Shown one piece after another: positions 37,544-45,853 of a stretch of DNA of 64,000 bases (its first letter is position 1; each line of letters starts with the position of its first letter). This DNA comes from Cytophagales bacterium CG12_big_fil_rev_8_21_14_0_65_40_12. Lineage in GTDB: Bacteria; Bacteroidota; Bacteroidia; Cytophagales; Cyclobacteriaceae. The notes under the pieces were generated by a model, which was given only the letters and a program-made list of their open reading frames with translations, ran no database searches and had not been told where the DNA came from. The translations under genes were made by a program, and so were the position numbers. The stretch is taken from contig PCUU01000060.1 of NCBI GenBank assembly GCA_002786855.1, positions 1 to 64,000 on the forward strand, read 5' to 3'.

Positions 37544-38311
37544 ATGAAAAAGGTAAGCATAAAATTAATTGCATTGGCATTGTTCTTAGCGGCTTTTGGC
37601 CTACAAGCTCAAGACTATAAAGTGGCGGTTTCGGGTCAGAAAAAGGTCTTGATCAAAGAAGTCAACCGCGTAAGTGTTGAAGCATACGATGGTACAGAAA
37701 TTCAAATCACGTCAGATTCTGAGCGAGAGCGATCGGAAAGAGCTAAGGGCTTAAAGGCTTTGAGCGCAAGAGGTGAAGATAATACAGGCATTGGCTTAAA
37801 TGTAAAAACAGAAGGTGGAGAAATCACTATTTTTCAAGTAGCCAGCAGAGGTGAGGGTAAGTATACTGTTAAAATACCCAAGTCCATGAACTTAGCAATT
37901 GAGCACACTGGTAACTGGGAAGGTGGGAAAATTGAGGTCTATAAGGTTACAGGAGAACTTGAGATTTCAGGAAGATACAACTCAGTCTACATGGAAGATA
38001 TCACTGGGCCAGCCGTTGTCAACACGGTTTATGGGGGTATTGAAGCTAAATTCACTGCATTAAGTCAATCTGGACCAACTTCTTTGGTATCTGTCTATGG
38101 TGATGTTGACATTACTTTACCTGCAAATTCTAAAGCAGATATTAAAGCCAAAACACCTTATGGAGAAGCTTATTCAGACTTAAATATTGAGTTTCCTAAG
38201 ACAGAAGGCCTTAGAAAAATGAGTTCTGTCATTGAGGGTAAATTGAATGGAGGCGGGGTCAGCTTAGATATTCAAGCATCTTATCAAAACGTGTATTTGC
38301 GCAAGAAATAG
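37544..38311 (+). CDS. Secreted DUF4097-family beta-helix protein 1
   Basis: A 255-residue protein with a signal peptide (ends FGLQAQ, residues 1-22). The body is a run of short strands with VNRVSVEAYDGTEIQI and YGGIEAKF/YGDVDITLP motifs, typical of the DUF4097 right-handed helix. It is the first of three related genes (37544, 38391, 39132) behind the sigma/anti-sigma pair. Similar genes often follow ECF sigma factors in Bacteroidota; their role may be envelope-stress related. A hairpin at 38318 separates it from the second copy. Confidence 0.75.
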   Translation: MKKVSIKLIALALFLAAFGLQAQDYKVAVSGQKKVLIKEVNRVSVEAYDGTEIQITSDSERERSERAKGLKALSARGEDNTGIGLNVKTEGGEITIFQVASRGEGKYTVKIPKSMNLAIEHTGNWEGGKIEVYKVTGELEISGRYNSVYMEDITGPAVVNTVYGGIEAKFTALSQSGPTSLVSVYGDVDITLPANSKADIKAKTPYGEAYSDLNIEFPKTEGLRKMSSVIEGKLNGGGVSLDIQASYQNVYLRKK

Positions 38312-38317
38312 GTCAGT

Positions 38318-38352
38318 AGTGCTTCAGAATCAATGATTTTGAAGCACTTTTA
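38318..38352 (+). terminator. Hairpin/terminator between the first and second DUF4097 genes
   Basis: AGTGCTTCA pairs with TGAAGCACT and the stem continues inward after a mismatch (AATCA/TGATT); TTTTAATTTT follows. It lies 7 bp after the first gene and 39 bp before the second, so it may reduce read-through within the operon. Confidence 0.65.
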
Positions 38353-38390
38353 ATTTTAAGCCCAAGGTCGAAAACTTAAAAATCTCAACA

Positions 38391-39128
38391 ATGAAAAAAC
38401 AACTATTAATGCTAATTGCGCTTTTGGCTACCTCAGCCATGGCCAACGCTCAAAAGCAAATCAATGAAAACTTTGATGCCAGAGACATAAATCAAATTGA
38501 TCTCTTTTTTACTTATCCTGAATTGGTCAAAATTAGAGTTTGGGATAAAGAAGAGGTCAACATTAAAGGAGTGGTGGATATCCATAATGGAGAATTTGAT
38601 GACGATTTTAAACTCTCCTCAAAGGTTAGTGGCAATCGACTTACGATCGAGTCGGAGATTAAGGACGTCAATAAATATAAAGGTTTCACCATCTCATCTA
38701 ATGACGATGACGACAGCGGGAACACGATCACGATTTCCAAAAAGGGAATGACTGTGAGTTCTGGCAGGAGAGGCTATTATTCTAATGGGATAAACATATC
38801 CATTGTTTTGGAGGTGACTGTGCCAAGGAGCATGGCCCTGCTGATTGATGCCAAGTACGGTTTGGTAGAAGTCTTGGAGAGCCCAAAGCATCTTGATGTG
38901 GAAGCCATGTATGGAGGAATAGATGTGACGATCAACGAAAACAATCCACTCGCATTTGAGGCCGAAACCCAATGGGGACAAATCTACTCCAACCTGAAAT
39001 CAAAAATTGAGATGAATGATGATCTTGGCATAGGCAAATGGATCAGAGCACATGCTTCCATCAAAGAAGGAGATCAGCGCTTGAACTTCAAATCGCAGTA
39101 TGGCAATGTTTACTTAAGATCTAACTAA
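38391..39128 (+). CDS. Secreted DUF4097-family protein 2
   Basis: A 245-residue protein with a signal peptide (ends TSAMANAQ). Strand-rich body with EVTVPRSMALLIDAKYGLVEV and YGGIDVTI, and the same C-terminal ending as the first copy (FKSQYGNVYLR compared with IQASYQNVYLRKK). An acidic loop around SSNDDDDSGN near residue 104 is peculiar to this copy. It is 3 bp from the next gene. Confidence 0.75.
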   Translation: MKKQLLMLIALLATSAMANAQKQINENFDARDINQIDLFFTYPELVKIRVWDKEEVNIKGVVDIHNGEFDDDFKLSSKVSGNRLTIESEIKDVNKYKGFTISSNDDDDSGNTITISKKGMTVSSGRRGYYSNGINISIVLEVTVPRSMALLIDAKYGLVEVLESPKHLDVEAMYGGIDVTINENNPLAFEAETQWGQIYSNLKSKIEMNDDLGIGKWIRAHASIKEGDQRLNFKSQYGNVYLRSN

Positions 39129-39131
39129 GCC

Positions 39132-39827
39132 ATGAAACTACTATTCCTATTTTTTCTAGGGCTATGTACCCAGTTGACTTTTGGACAAGCAGAAGTTATT
39201 GAGCAGAGTTTTCCTTTCAAAGGTCAGCAATTAGATTTGGATTTGAATTTTGGTTCCGATGTAGTTATCAAGGCTTGGGACAAAAATGAGATTTCGGTTA
39301 AAATCACATACGAGATCAATGAGGGCAAAGACAATTCATTAATGAATTGGAAAATTGATGATAACTCAGACAGACTGAATGTCGATATAGAAATCAACAC
39401 AAAGAAGCTCGAGAAAGCAGATAACTGCTGTTGTTCTAAAAAAGGAAACATCTATTGGAACGGTGATCGAAAAGGCAATAATGTATGCGTTGATATTAAG
39501 GTCGAAATATTCATGCCTTCCAAAGCCAATATGAAAGTCAAAACAGTTGTGGCCGATGTAGCCGTTGAAGGCATTATAGGAGATATTGATCTAGAGACTG
39601 TTACGGGTGAAATAAATCTACTTTGGCCCCAAGATTCAGGCGCAGCAATTGAAATAGAAACCACCATGGGAGCCATATATACCAATACAGATTTGGTTAC
39701 CCAGCAAAAGGGCGGTTTGCCTAAAATCAGTAGTCATCATATCGAAGGAGACTATAAAAATGGCGGATATGAGTTACGCCTAAAAACTGTTACCAGCGAC
39801 ATCTATTTTAGGAAGACTGAGCGCTAA
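39132..39827 (+). CDS. Secreted DUF4097-family protein 3
   Basis: A 231-residue protein with a signal peptide (MKLLFLFFLGLCTQLTFG, then Q). It keeps the VVIKAWDKNEISVKITY entry strand and the terminal TSDIYFRKTER strand matching the other copies. A cysteine cluster, DNCCCSKKGNIY near residue 96, is absent from its paralogs and could bind metal or form disulfides. It is the last gene of the sigma-factor operon. Confidence 0.75.
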   Translation: MKLLFLFFLGLCTQLTFGQAEVIEQSFPFKGQQLDLDLNFGSDVVIKAWDKNEISVKITYEINEGKDNSLMNWKIDDNSDRLNVDIEINTKKLEKADNCCCSKKGNIYWNGDRKGNNVCVDIKVEIFMPSKANMKVKTVVADVAVEGIIGDIDLETVTGEINLLWPQDSGAAIEIETTMGAIYTNTDLVTQQKGGLPKISSHHIEGDYKNGGYELRLKTVTSDIYFRKTER

Positions 39828-39982
39828 CTGTTAATGCGGTGTTAACAAGTCGCTTGATGCTCGTTAATTTCAGTTAATTCTAGATTATTGTGCAACATTT
39901 CTTCCCTTTAGCACATCTATATACCGAACGCTTGATTGCCAGTAACCTTTCAGGAAGGAAGGGGTCTAATAACAAAAACAAA

Positions 39983-40261
39983 ATGTACGCTCAAACCAGA
40001 TTTTACTTCGGAACTATGGAAGGTCACCATAAAATAAGCATATGCGGAGTGGTTTTTTATGTAGAAGATGATTGCAAATCAATGTTACTGGATCACCTTA
40101 AATTGATGCACAGCAACAATACTTTAAAATCCAATGAACCATTTGAATCAGGAGAAGAAAGGGTAGCTGAGATTCTTTTGGAAGAACTAAAAAATGGCAA
40201 ACAAGTGATCACGTCCAAAGAGTTGGATGTACTTATTCATAAAACACAATATTTAAGATAA
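39983..40261 (+). CDS. Small hypothetical protein
   Basis: A 92-residue protein from the ATG at 39983 (MYAQTRFYFGTMEG); a GTG at 39890 would add 31 residues of no coding character. The sequence GTMEGHHKISICGVVFYVEDDCKS suggests a small alpha/beta fold. No signal peptide is seen and no family is recognised. It has its own terminator at 40314. Confidence 0.5.
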   Translation: MYAQTRFYFGTMEGHHKISICGVVFYVEDDCKSMLLDHLKLMHSNNTLKSNEPFESGEERVAEILLEELKNGKQVITSKELDVLIHKTQYLR

Positions 40262-40313
40262 CCTGATTTAGTTTTGGTTTGAGGTGATTAATTAAACAGG
40301 TGTTTTCTATCCA

Positions 40314-40339
40314 AGCCCCGACATTTGTCGGGGTTTTTT
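40314..40339 (+). terminator. Intrinsic terminator
   Basis: CCCCGACA-TT-TGTCGGGG (8-bp stem) followed by TTTTTTA, after the small hypothetical gene and before the aminotransferase start at 40411. Confidence 0.88.
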
Positions 40340-40410
40340 ATTGGAATTCGTTTGTCGATCAAAGCTTTCTTTTCAAATTCAACTTTAAGATCATTTTTGA
40401 AACTTACCAT

Positions 40411-41592
40411 ATGCTCACGGACCAAGATATTCAGCGTTTCAGATTAGAGACCCGAGGTACTCAACATGTAATTCATTTTAATAATGCGGGAAGCTCCTTA
40501 CCTCCAGACGCGGTTCGTAACGCTGTCAATGAGTATAATAATGAGGAGATGACAATGGGAGGTTATGAAACGAATCAAAAGTACTTACCTCAATTAGAAG
40601 CAACCTATGATTCAATCGCAAAATTATTGAATGCGAACAGAGATGAGATTGCTCTGGTAGAAAACGCTACTGTAGCTTGGAATGCAGCCTTTCAGGCAAT
40701 TGATTGGGAAAACGGTGATGTGATCATTGCCACAAGAGCAGATTATGCGTCCAATTATCTAGCTTACCTTCATCTGAAAAGAAAATTCGACTTAGAAATC
40801 AAGGTTATCCCATCATTAACCTCTGGTGACCTTGATCTACAGGCCTTTGAGAAGATGATTGACTCAAAAGTAAAGTTAGTTTCCGTCACTCATATGCCTA
40901 CCAATGGTGGATTAACCGTTGATGCCGAAGCCGTTGGTGTGATTACCAAAAAACATGGAGTTTTATATTTGCTAGATGCTTGCCAGTCTGCTGGCCAATA
41001 TCCTATAGATGTTGAGAAAATTGGTTGCGATATGCTCTCAGCAACAGGCAGAAAATACCTAAGGGCTCCAAGAGGTACGGGTTTTCTTTATGTGAGAAGA
41101 TCAGTACTATCCCAATTAACTCCTTATTGCATCGACTCGCATGCTGCGGAATGGACAGGAGTAGATAGCTATCAAATAAGAACTGATGCCAGAAAGTTTG
41201 AGGGCTGGGAAGCGAGCAGGGCCAATACAATGGGGTTAAAAGCGGCCATTGATTATGCTTTGACGATTGGAGTTGAAAATATATGGCAGCGGATTCAATA
41301 CTTGGCCGCTATTCTCAGAAATGAATTGGCGCAACTGCCCTATGTAAAAGTGCATGATATTGGGGATTTGAAAAGCGGATTAGTGTCTTTCACCCTTGAA
41401 GGTAAATCTGCTGATGAGGCGAAAACTTATCTTCATGAGCGCGGCATTAATGTTTCTTGGAATGGCACCTCAAATACATACCTCGATATGACGAGCAGGG
41501 ACTTAAAAGAAGTGGTAAGAGCTTCGGTGCACTATTATAATAATGAGGAGGAGATTTCTGACTTAATCACGGTGCTTAAGAAGATCAATTAA
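40411..41592 (+). CDS. Class V (NifS-fold) PLP-dependent aminotransferase/lyase
   Basis: A 393-residue PLP enzyme from the ATG at 40411; the frame upstream runs through a terminator and is not coding. Visible are FNNAGSSLPP near residue 22, LLDACQSAGQYPID near 190 (PLP-binding Asp and the Gln), and SATGRKYLRAPRGTGFLYV near 215, whose Lys binds PLP. The Cys loop of SufS/IscS (RxGHHCA) is replaced by GINVSWNGTSNTYLDM, so it is not a cysteine desulfurase of that kind. Relatives include EgtE-like lyases and selenocysteine lyase-like proteins; the substrate is unknown. Confidence 0.85.
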   Translation: MLTDQDIQRFRLETRGTQHVIHFNNAGSSLPPDAVRNAVNEYNNEEMTMGGYETNQKYLPQLEATYDSIAKLLNANRDEIALVENATVAWNAAFQAIDWENGDVIIATRADYASNYLAYLHLKRKFDLEIKVIPSLTSGDLDLQAFEKMIDSKVKLVSVTHMPTNGGLTVDAEAVGVITKKHGVLYLLDACQSAGQYPIDVEKIGCDMLSATGRKYLRAPRGTGFLYVRRSVLSQLTPYCIDSHAAEWTGVDSYQIRTDARKFEGWEASRANTMGLKAAIDYALTIGVENIWQRIQYLAAILRNELAQLPYVKVHDIGDLKSGLVSFTLEGKSADEAKTYLHERGINVSWNGTSNTYLDMTSRDLKEVVRASVHYYNNEEEISDLITVLKKIN

Positions 41593-41813
41593 TCGAATTG
41601 ACTCCAGTATATAGACTAGCCTGTCCAGACCATTTATTTTTTAATTTTCATTCTATTTTATAGTGTTGCTCCATTGTAGATTCAGCAGTTTTGTCTTAAT
41701 TGAGATATGGCAATACAACAATTAAAAGATATCTCTTTGTTAAAAGTGCTGTTATAGCAACGATTTGTATCCAAAAGTTGTGATATGCTCTCAATCAACC
41801 ACAAAAACAAACT

Positions 41814-43832
41814 ATGAAAGCCTTATTTATCTCTTCAGTTTGCACACTTCTTTTTTCCTTGCAAGCATATTCTCAAGAATCCATAAAATTTGGAAAAATA
41901 GACATTAAGGATTTAGAAATGACCACTTACGAACCAGACTCTTCGGCAGAAGCTGTGGTGTTGTGGGACGAAGGTACTAGCCAGTTGTCCTATGATCAGA
42001 GAAAGGGTTTCTATTTAGTTTTTGAGCGTCATACAAGAATTAAAATCTTAACGAAACAAGGTTATGATTGGGCTAATGTAGAAGTTCCATTATACCACAG
42101 TGGCCAAGACAAAGAAAAAGTGAGTGGCTTAAAGGGCGCCACTTATTTTTTGGAAAATGGAAAAATGAAAACTGTCAAATTGGGTAAGGAGGCAATTTTT
42201 GATGAAAAAGTAAGCGAAAACTGGGATAATAAGAAATTCACATTGGCCAATGTAACTGAAGGTGCAATCATTGAATATCAATATAGGATTGATTCAGACT
42301 TCATTTTTAATTTTCAAGATTGGTCCTTTCAAAGAAACATTCCAACTGTCACTAGTCAATACACTGCGAAAATTCCAGAGTATTTTAGATATGAGAAATT
42401 CATGCAGGGATTTCACCCGTTGAGTGATATAAAAGAGGATAGGGAAACGGAAAACATTATTTTGAGTTATAAAGAAAATGCGGATCAAGGATATGTGAAG
42501 AAAACGAATTACTCAACTGAGAGCTTAAGCTTTACAAAAAATGTAACCACTTGGTTAGCCAAGGATGTGCCTGCTTTTAGAGAAGAACCCTACATGTCGA
42601 ATCTCAATGACTATATCTCGAGAATTAATTTTGAATTGGCATCGACTCGCTACCCTAACCAACCAGTTAAGCAATATATGGGTACATGGGAGAGTATAAA
42701 TAAGACTATGCTCGAATCAGAGGCCTACAGTACTGACTTGAATACTTCCGGCTTCTTGAAAGAAGATGTTTCAGCACTAATAGCAGAAGCCAAAACAGAC
42801 GAAGAAAAAATCCAAAACATATATCATTATGTGAAGTCTAAAGTGAAGTGGGACAACAGAAACAGAATGTATCCAACCTCAAGCTTCCGCAAAGTACTGG
42901 ATGATGGGGAAGGGAGCTCAGCAGATATCAATTTATTGCTAGTCAATATGCTGCGCAAAGCAGGTTTTGAATCAGATCCTGTGCTTATTAGTACCCGAGG
43001 GCATGGAATGATCAGGGAGTATTTCCCGCTATCGAGCCAGTTCAATTATGTCATGGCCGTAGTGGATATCGATGGTAATTATCTTCTGCTTGATGCCACT
43101 GATAGAAGCCTTCCAATCAATCTTTTACCGACCCGATGTTTGAATGGACAAGGCTGGAGAGTTTCCAAAGATAGAGCAGGCTGGGTGGGGCTTAACACCA
43201 AAGGCAATGAAGGTTATTCGGCTTTTGTGGAAATGAAAATTGGAGAAAACGGTAGCCTAGGAGGAAAGATAGACATTAACTATTTGGATTACAGTGCTTC
43301 GAATATGAGAAACAGAAAATTAAGAGAAGAAGACAATTTTAAAAAATATATAGAAGAATCTCGCGGATGGGCGGTGAGTACAATGGAATTGAAAGGGGAT
43401 GACAATATTTATCAGCCGTTTAGAATGATCTGCGAAGCAGATGCAAACAATCAAATCGAAAATTTGGGTGATCTAATTTACATTGATCCATTTATTGTGG
43501 GCAAGGTAGATGAAAATCCTTTCAAATTGGAAGAAAGACAATTCCCAGTCGATTTTGGTACAGGGCAGAGTTATAATTATGTATTCACTTTGGAAGTACC
43601 GGAAGGATATAAAGTGGAATCTCTTCCTCAGAATATCTCTATGAGCTTACCCAATAATGACGGTAAATACACCATGATTTCAGCTTTGGCAGAAGGTAAA
43701 ATTATGGTTCGAAGTTCATTTAAGGTGACCAAGCCCCTTTTTTCGGGGCCAGAATACCTTTACCTGAAACAGTTTTATGCGCAGATGGTGGATAAGCAGG
43801 CAGAGCAAATTGTTTTAAAAAGAATCGACTAA
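41814..43832 (+). CDS. Secreted DUF3857/transglutaminase-fold protein, catalytic residues lost (1)
   Basis: A 672-residue protein with a signal peptide (ends QAYSQ), a DUF3857 domain (about residues 50-215), a transglutaminase-like domain (about 320-430) and a C-terminal beta region. At the nucleophile position the motif is GEGSSADINLLL: Ser at residue 369 replaces the catalytic Cys. The His position reads FNYVMAVV, with Tyr instead of His. The fold is therefore kept without a Cys-His pair. Its TAA overlaps the ATG of a close paralog, and a third, catalytically complete relative follows, so the three are one operon. Role unknown, probably periplasmic or surface. Confidence 0.85.
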   Translation: MKALFISSVCTLLFSLQAYSQESIKFGKIDIKDLEMTTYEPDSSAEAVVLWDEGTSQLSYDQRKGFYLVFERHTRIKILTKQGYDWANVEVPLYHSGQDKEKVSGLKGATYFLENGKMKTVKLGKEAIFDEKVSENWDNKKFTLANVTEGAIIEYQYRIDSDFIFNFQDWSFQRNIPTVTSQYTAKIPEYFRYEKFMQGFHPLSDIKEDRETENIILSYKENADQGYVKKTNYSTESLSFTKNVTTWLAKDVPAFREEPYMSNLNDYISRINFELASTRYPNQPVKQYMGTWESINKTMLESEAYSTDLNTSGFLKEDVSALIAEAKTDEEKIQNIYHYVKSKVKWDNRNRMYPTSSFRKVLDDGEGSSADINLLLVNMLRKAGFESDPVLISTRGHGMIREYFPLSSQFNYVMAVVDIDGNYLLLDATDRSLPINLLPTRCLNGQGWRVSKDRAGWVGLNTKGNEGYSAFVEMKIGENGSLGGKIDINYLDYSASNMRNRKLREEDNFKKYIEESRGWAVSTMELKGDDNIYQPFRMICEADANNQIENLGDLIYIDPFIVGKVDENPFKLEERQFPVDFGTGQSYNYVFTLEVPEGYKVESLPQNISMSLPNNDGKYTMISALAEGKIMVRSSFKVTKPLFSGPEYLYLKQFYAQMVDKQAEQIVLKRID

Positions 43833-45853
43833 TGAAAAAATACATTTCCATATTTCTTCTTTTATGCAGTCCAATTGCGGTCTTCTCTCAAGTTGAGACG
43901 ATCAAATTTGGGGATTTCTCCATGGAAGAACTTAAAATGACAAAATACGCTCTGGATTCTTCTGCTGAGGCCGTGGTTTTATGGGACAATGGGGTTGGGG
44001 AAATTAAATATGCTCAGAACAGAGGTTTTTATATTGAGTTTGAAAGGCATACAAAGATAAAGATTTTGTCTACTGATGGCTATAGTTGGGCAGATGTGGA
44101 GGTGGCTTTGTATAAGGATGGAAGCTCGAAAGAGAAGATAACCAATATCAAAGCCCTAACCCATACCCTGGATGGAGATAAGGTTGTTTCAACTAAGATG
44201 GACAAAGATGCCATTTTTGATGAAGCAATGAATGAATATTGGGACAATGTAAAATTTACACTGCCAAACGTCAAAGTTGGGTCCGTAATTGAGTATAGCT
44301 ATAAAATTTCCTCTGACTATATTTTTAATTTTCCTGACTGGACATTTCAAAAAAATATACCTACTGTTAGAAGTCAATTCGTGGCCAAAATACCTGAGTA
44401 TTTTAAGTTTGAAAGGTACATGCAGGGTTATCATCCTGTTACTTCTTTTAGTGAAGAGGCCGAAATGGAAACGATTAACCTCCAAATAAAAAATGAGAAT
44501 AATAATAGACTAGGTCAGAGGGCAACAACAAGTTCGAATACTAAGATTTCCTATAAAAAGGACTTGCTCACAATCATTTCCGATAATATCCCTGCTTTTC
44601 GAAAAGAACCCTATGTTGCAAGTTCTAGCGATTTTATATCAAAGTTAAACTTCGAACTCTCCACTATTTCTATGCCCAACGCTGCCCCTCAGAATTTTTT
44701 AGGAACATGGGGTACCATAAACAAAACTATGCTAGAGACGAATTCTTACAGTACTGATTTGAATAGCTCTGGTTTTTTGAAAGCAGAAGTAGCGAGCATT
44801 ACCGCGGATGCAGTGAGTGATGAAGATAAAATTCAACGAATTTTTGACTTCGTTCGATCTAAAGTTAAATGGAACAGTATGAATCGAAAGTTTTTGGATT
44901 CAAGTTTCAAGAATGTGATTGATGATGGAGAAGGAAGTTCGGCTGAGATTAATTTATTATTGATCAATATGTTAAGGAAGGCAGGTTTTGAAGCCGATCC
45001 AGTGATGATAAGTACTAGAACCAATGGAGCCATAAGGGAATATTTCCCAGTGTCAAATCAATTTAATTATGTTATCGCTATTGTCGAAAGAGGGGAAGTT
45101 GACCTATTGTTAGACGCAACTGATCGTACGCTTCCAATGAACCTATTGCCTGTACGGTGTCTCAACGGTAACGGATGGAGAGTTTCTGACCTCAGGGCCG
45201 GTTGGATTGCCTTGAATTCCAATGGTCAATTAGGCACTTCTTCCTTTGCTGAAATGAGAATAAATGAAGAAGGTGACTTAATTGGGAAGGTTGAGGTTAA
45301 TTATTTGGACTACTCTGGAAGTGCAATGAGAACAAAAGCATTGGGGGATGAAAAGAAGTTCAAACAAGAAATAGAAGAAACCCATGGTTGGGAGGTTACT
45401 GCTCTCGAATTAAAGAAAGCGGAAGACCTTGAAAAACCGTTTGGTGCATCTTTTGAAATTAAATCAACATCCCAAATGGAGACTTTAGGCGATTTGATTT
45501 ATATCAATCCATTTCTTGTCGATAAGTTTGAAGAAAACCCTTTCAAGCTTGAGGAGCGGCAATTCCCTGTTGATTTCGCATCGAATCAAACTTCCAATTA
45601 TGTGTTTATGTTCAAAATACCTGAAGGTTTTATGGTTGAGAGCATGCCTCAAAATATAGCCCTTGGTTTACCGAATAATGATGGACTTTACACGGTGAAG
45701 TCAGTGGTCTCTAATGGAGAAATAATGATCCGAAGTTCGTTTAAGGTGAATAAAGTTGTTTTTTCTGGAGATGAATACCCCTTGCTGAAGGAGTTCTATG
45801 GCAAAGTAGTAGATAAGCAAGCGGAGCAAATTGTTTTAAAAAGAGTACAATGA
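43832..45853 (+). CDS. Secreted DUF3857/transglutaminase-fold protein, catalytic residues lost (2)
   Basis: A 673-residue close paralog of the previous gene, alignable end to end (for example WDNGVGEIKYAQNRGFYIEF with the equivalent strand upstream; both end in KQAEQIVLKR). The signal peptide ends VFSQ. The nucleophile motif is GEGSSAEINLLL and the His motif FNYVIAIV, so Cys and His are absent here too. The protein overlaps its neighbours by 1 and 4 bp. A recent tandem duplication is the simplest origin. Confidence 0.85.
   Translation: MKKYISIFLLLCSPIAVFSQVETIKFGDFSMEELKMTKYALDSSAEAVVLWDNGVGEIKYAQNRGFYIEFERHTKIKILSTDGYSWADVEVALYKDGSSKEKITNIKALTHTLDGDKVVSTKMDKDAIFDEAMNEYWDNVKFTLPNVKVGSVIEYSYKISSDYIFNFPDWTFQKNIPTVRSQFVAKIPEYFKFERYMQGYHPVTSFSEEAEMETINLQIKNENNNRLGQRATTSSNTKISYKKDLLTIISDNIPAFRKEPYVASSSDFISKLNFELSTISMPNAAPQNFLGTWGTINKTMLETNSYSTDLNSSGFLKAEVASITADAVSDEDKIQRIFDFVRSKVKWNSMNRKFLDSSFKNVIDDGEGSSAEINLLLINMLRKAGFEADPVMISTRTNGAIREYFPVSNQFNYVIAIVERGEVDLLLDATDRTLPMNLLPVRCLNGNGWRVSDLRAGWIALNSNGQLGTSSFAEMRINEEGDLIGKVEVNYLDYSGSAMRTKALGDEKKFKQEIEETHGWEVTALELKKAEDLEKPFGASFEIKSTSQMETLGDLIYINPFLVDKFEENPFKLEERQFPVDFASNQTSNYVFMFKIPEGFMVESMPQNIALGLPNNDGLYTVKSVVSNGEIMIRSSFKVNKVVFSGDEYPLLKEFYGKVVDKQAEQIVLKRVQ

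Noticed and set aside
40411-41592. Assignment of the class V aminotransferase as SufS/IscS
   Set aside because: The mobile Cys loop of desulfurases is absent and no suf genes are adjacent.
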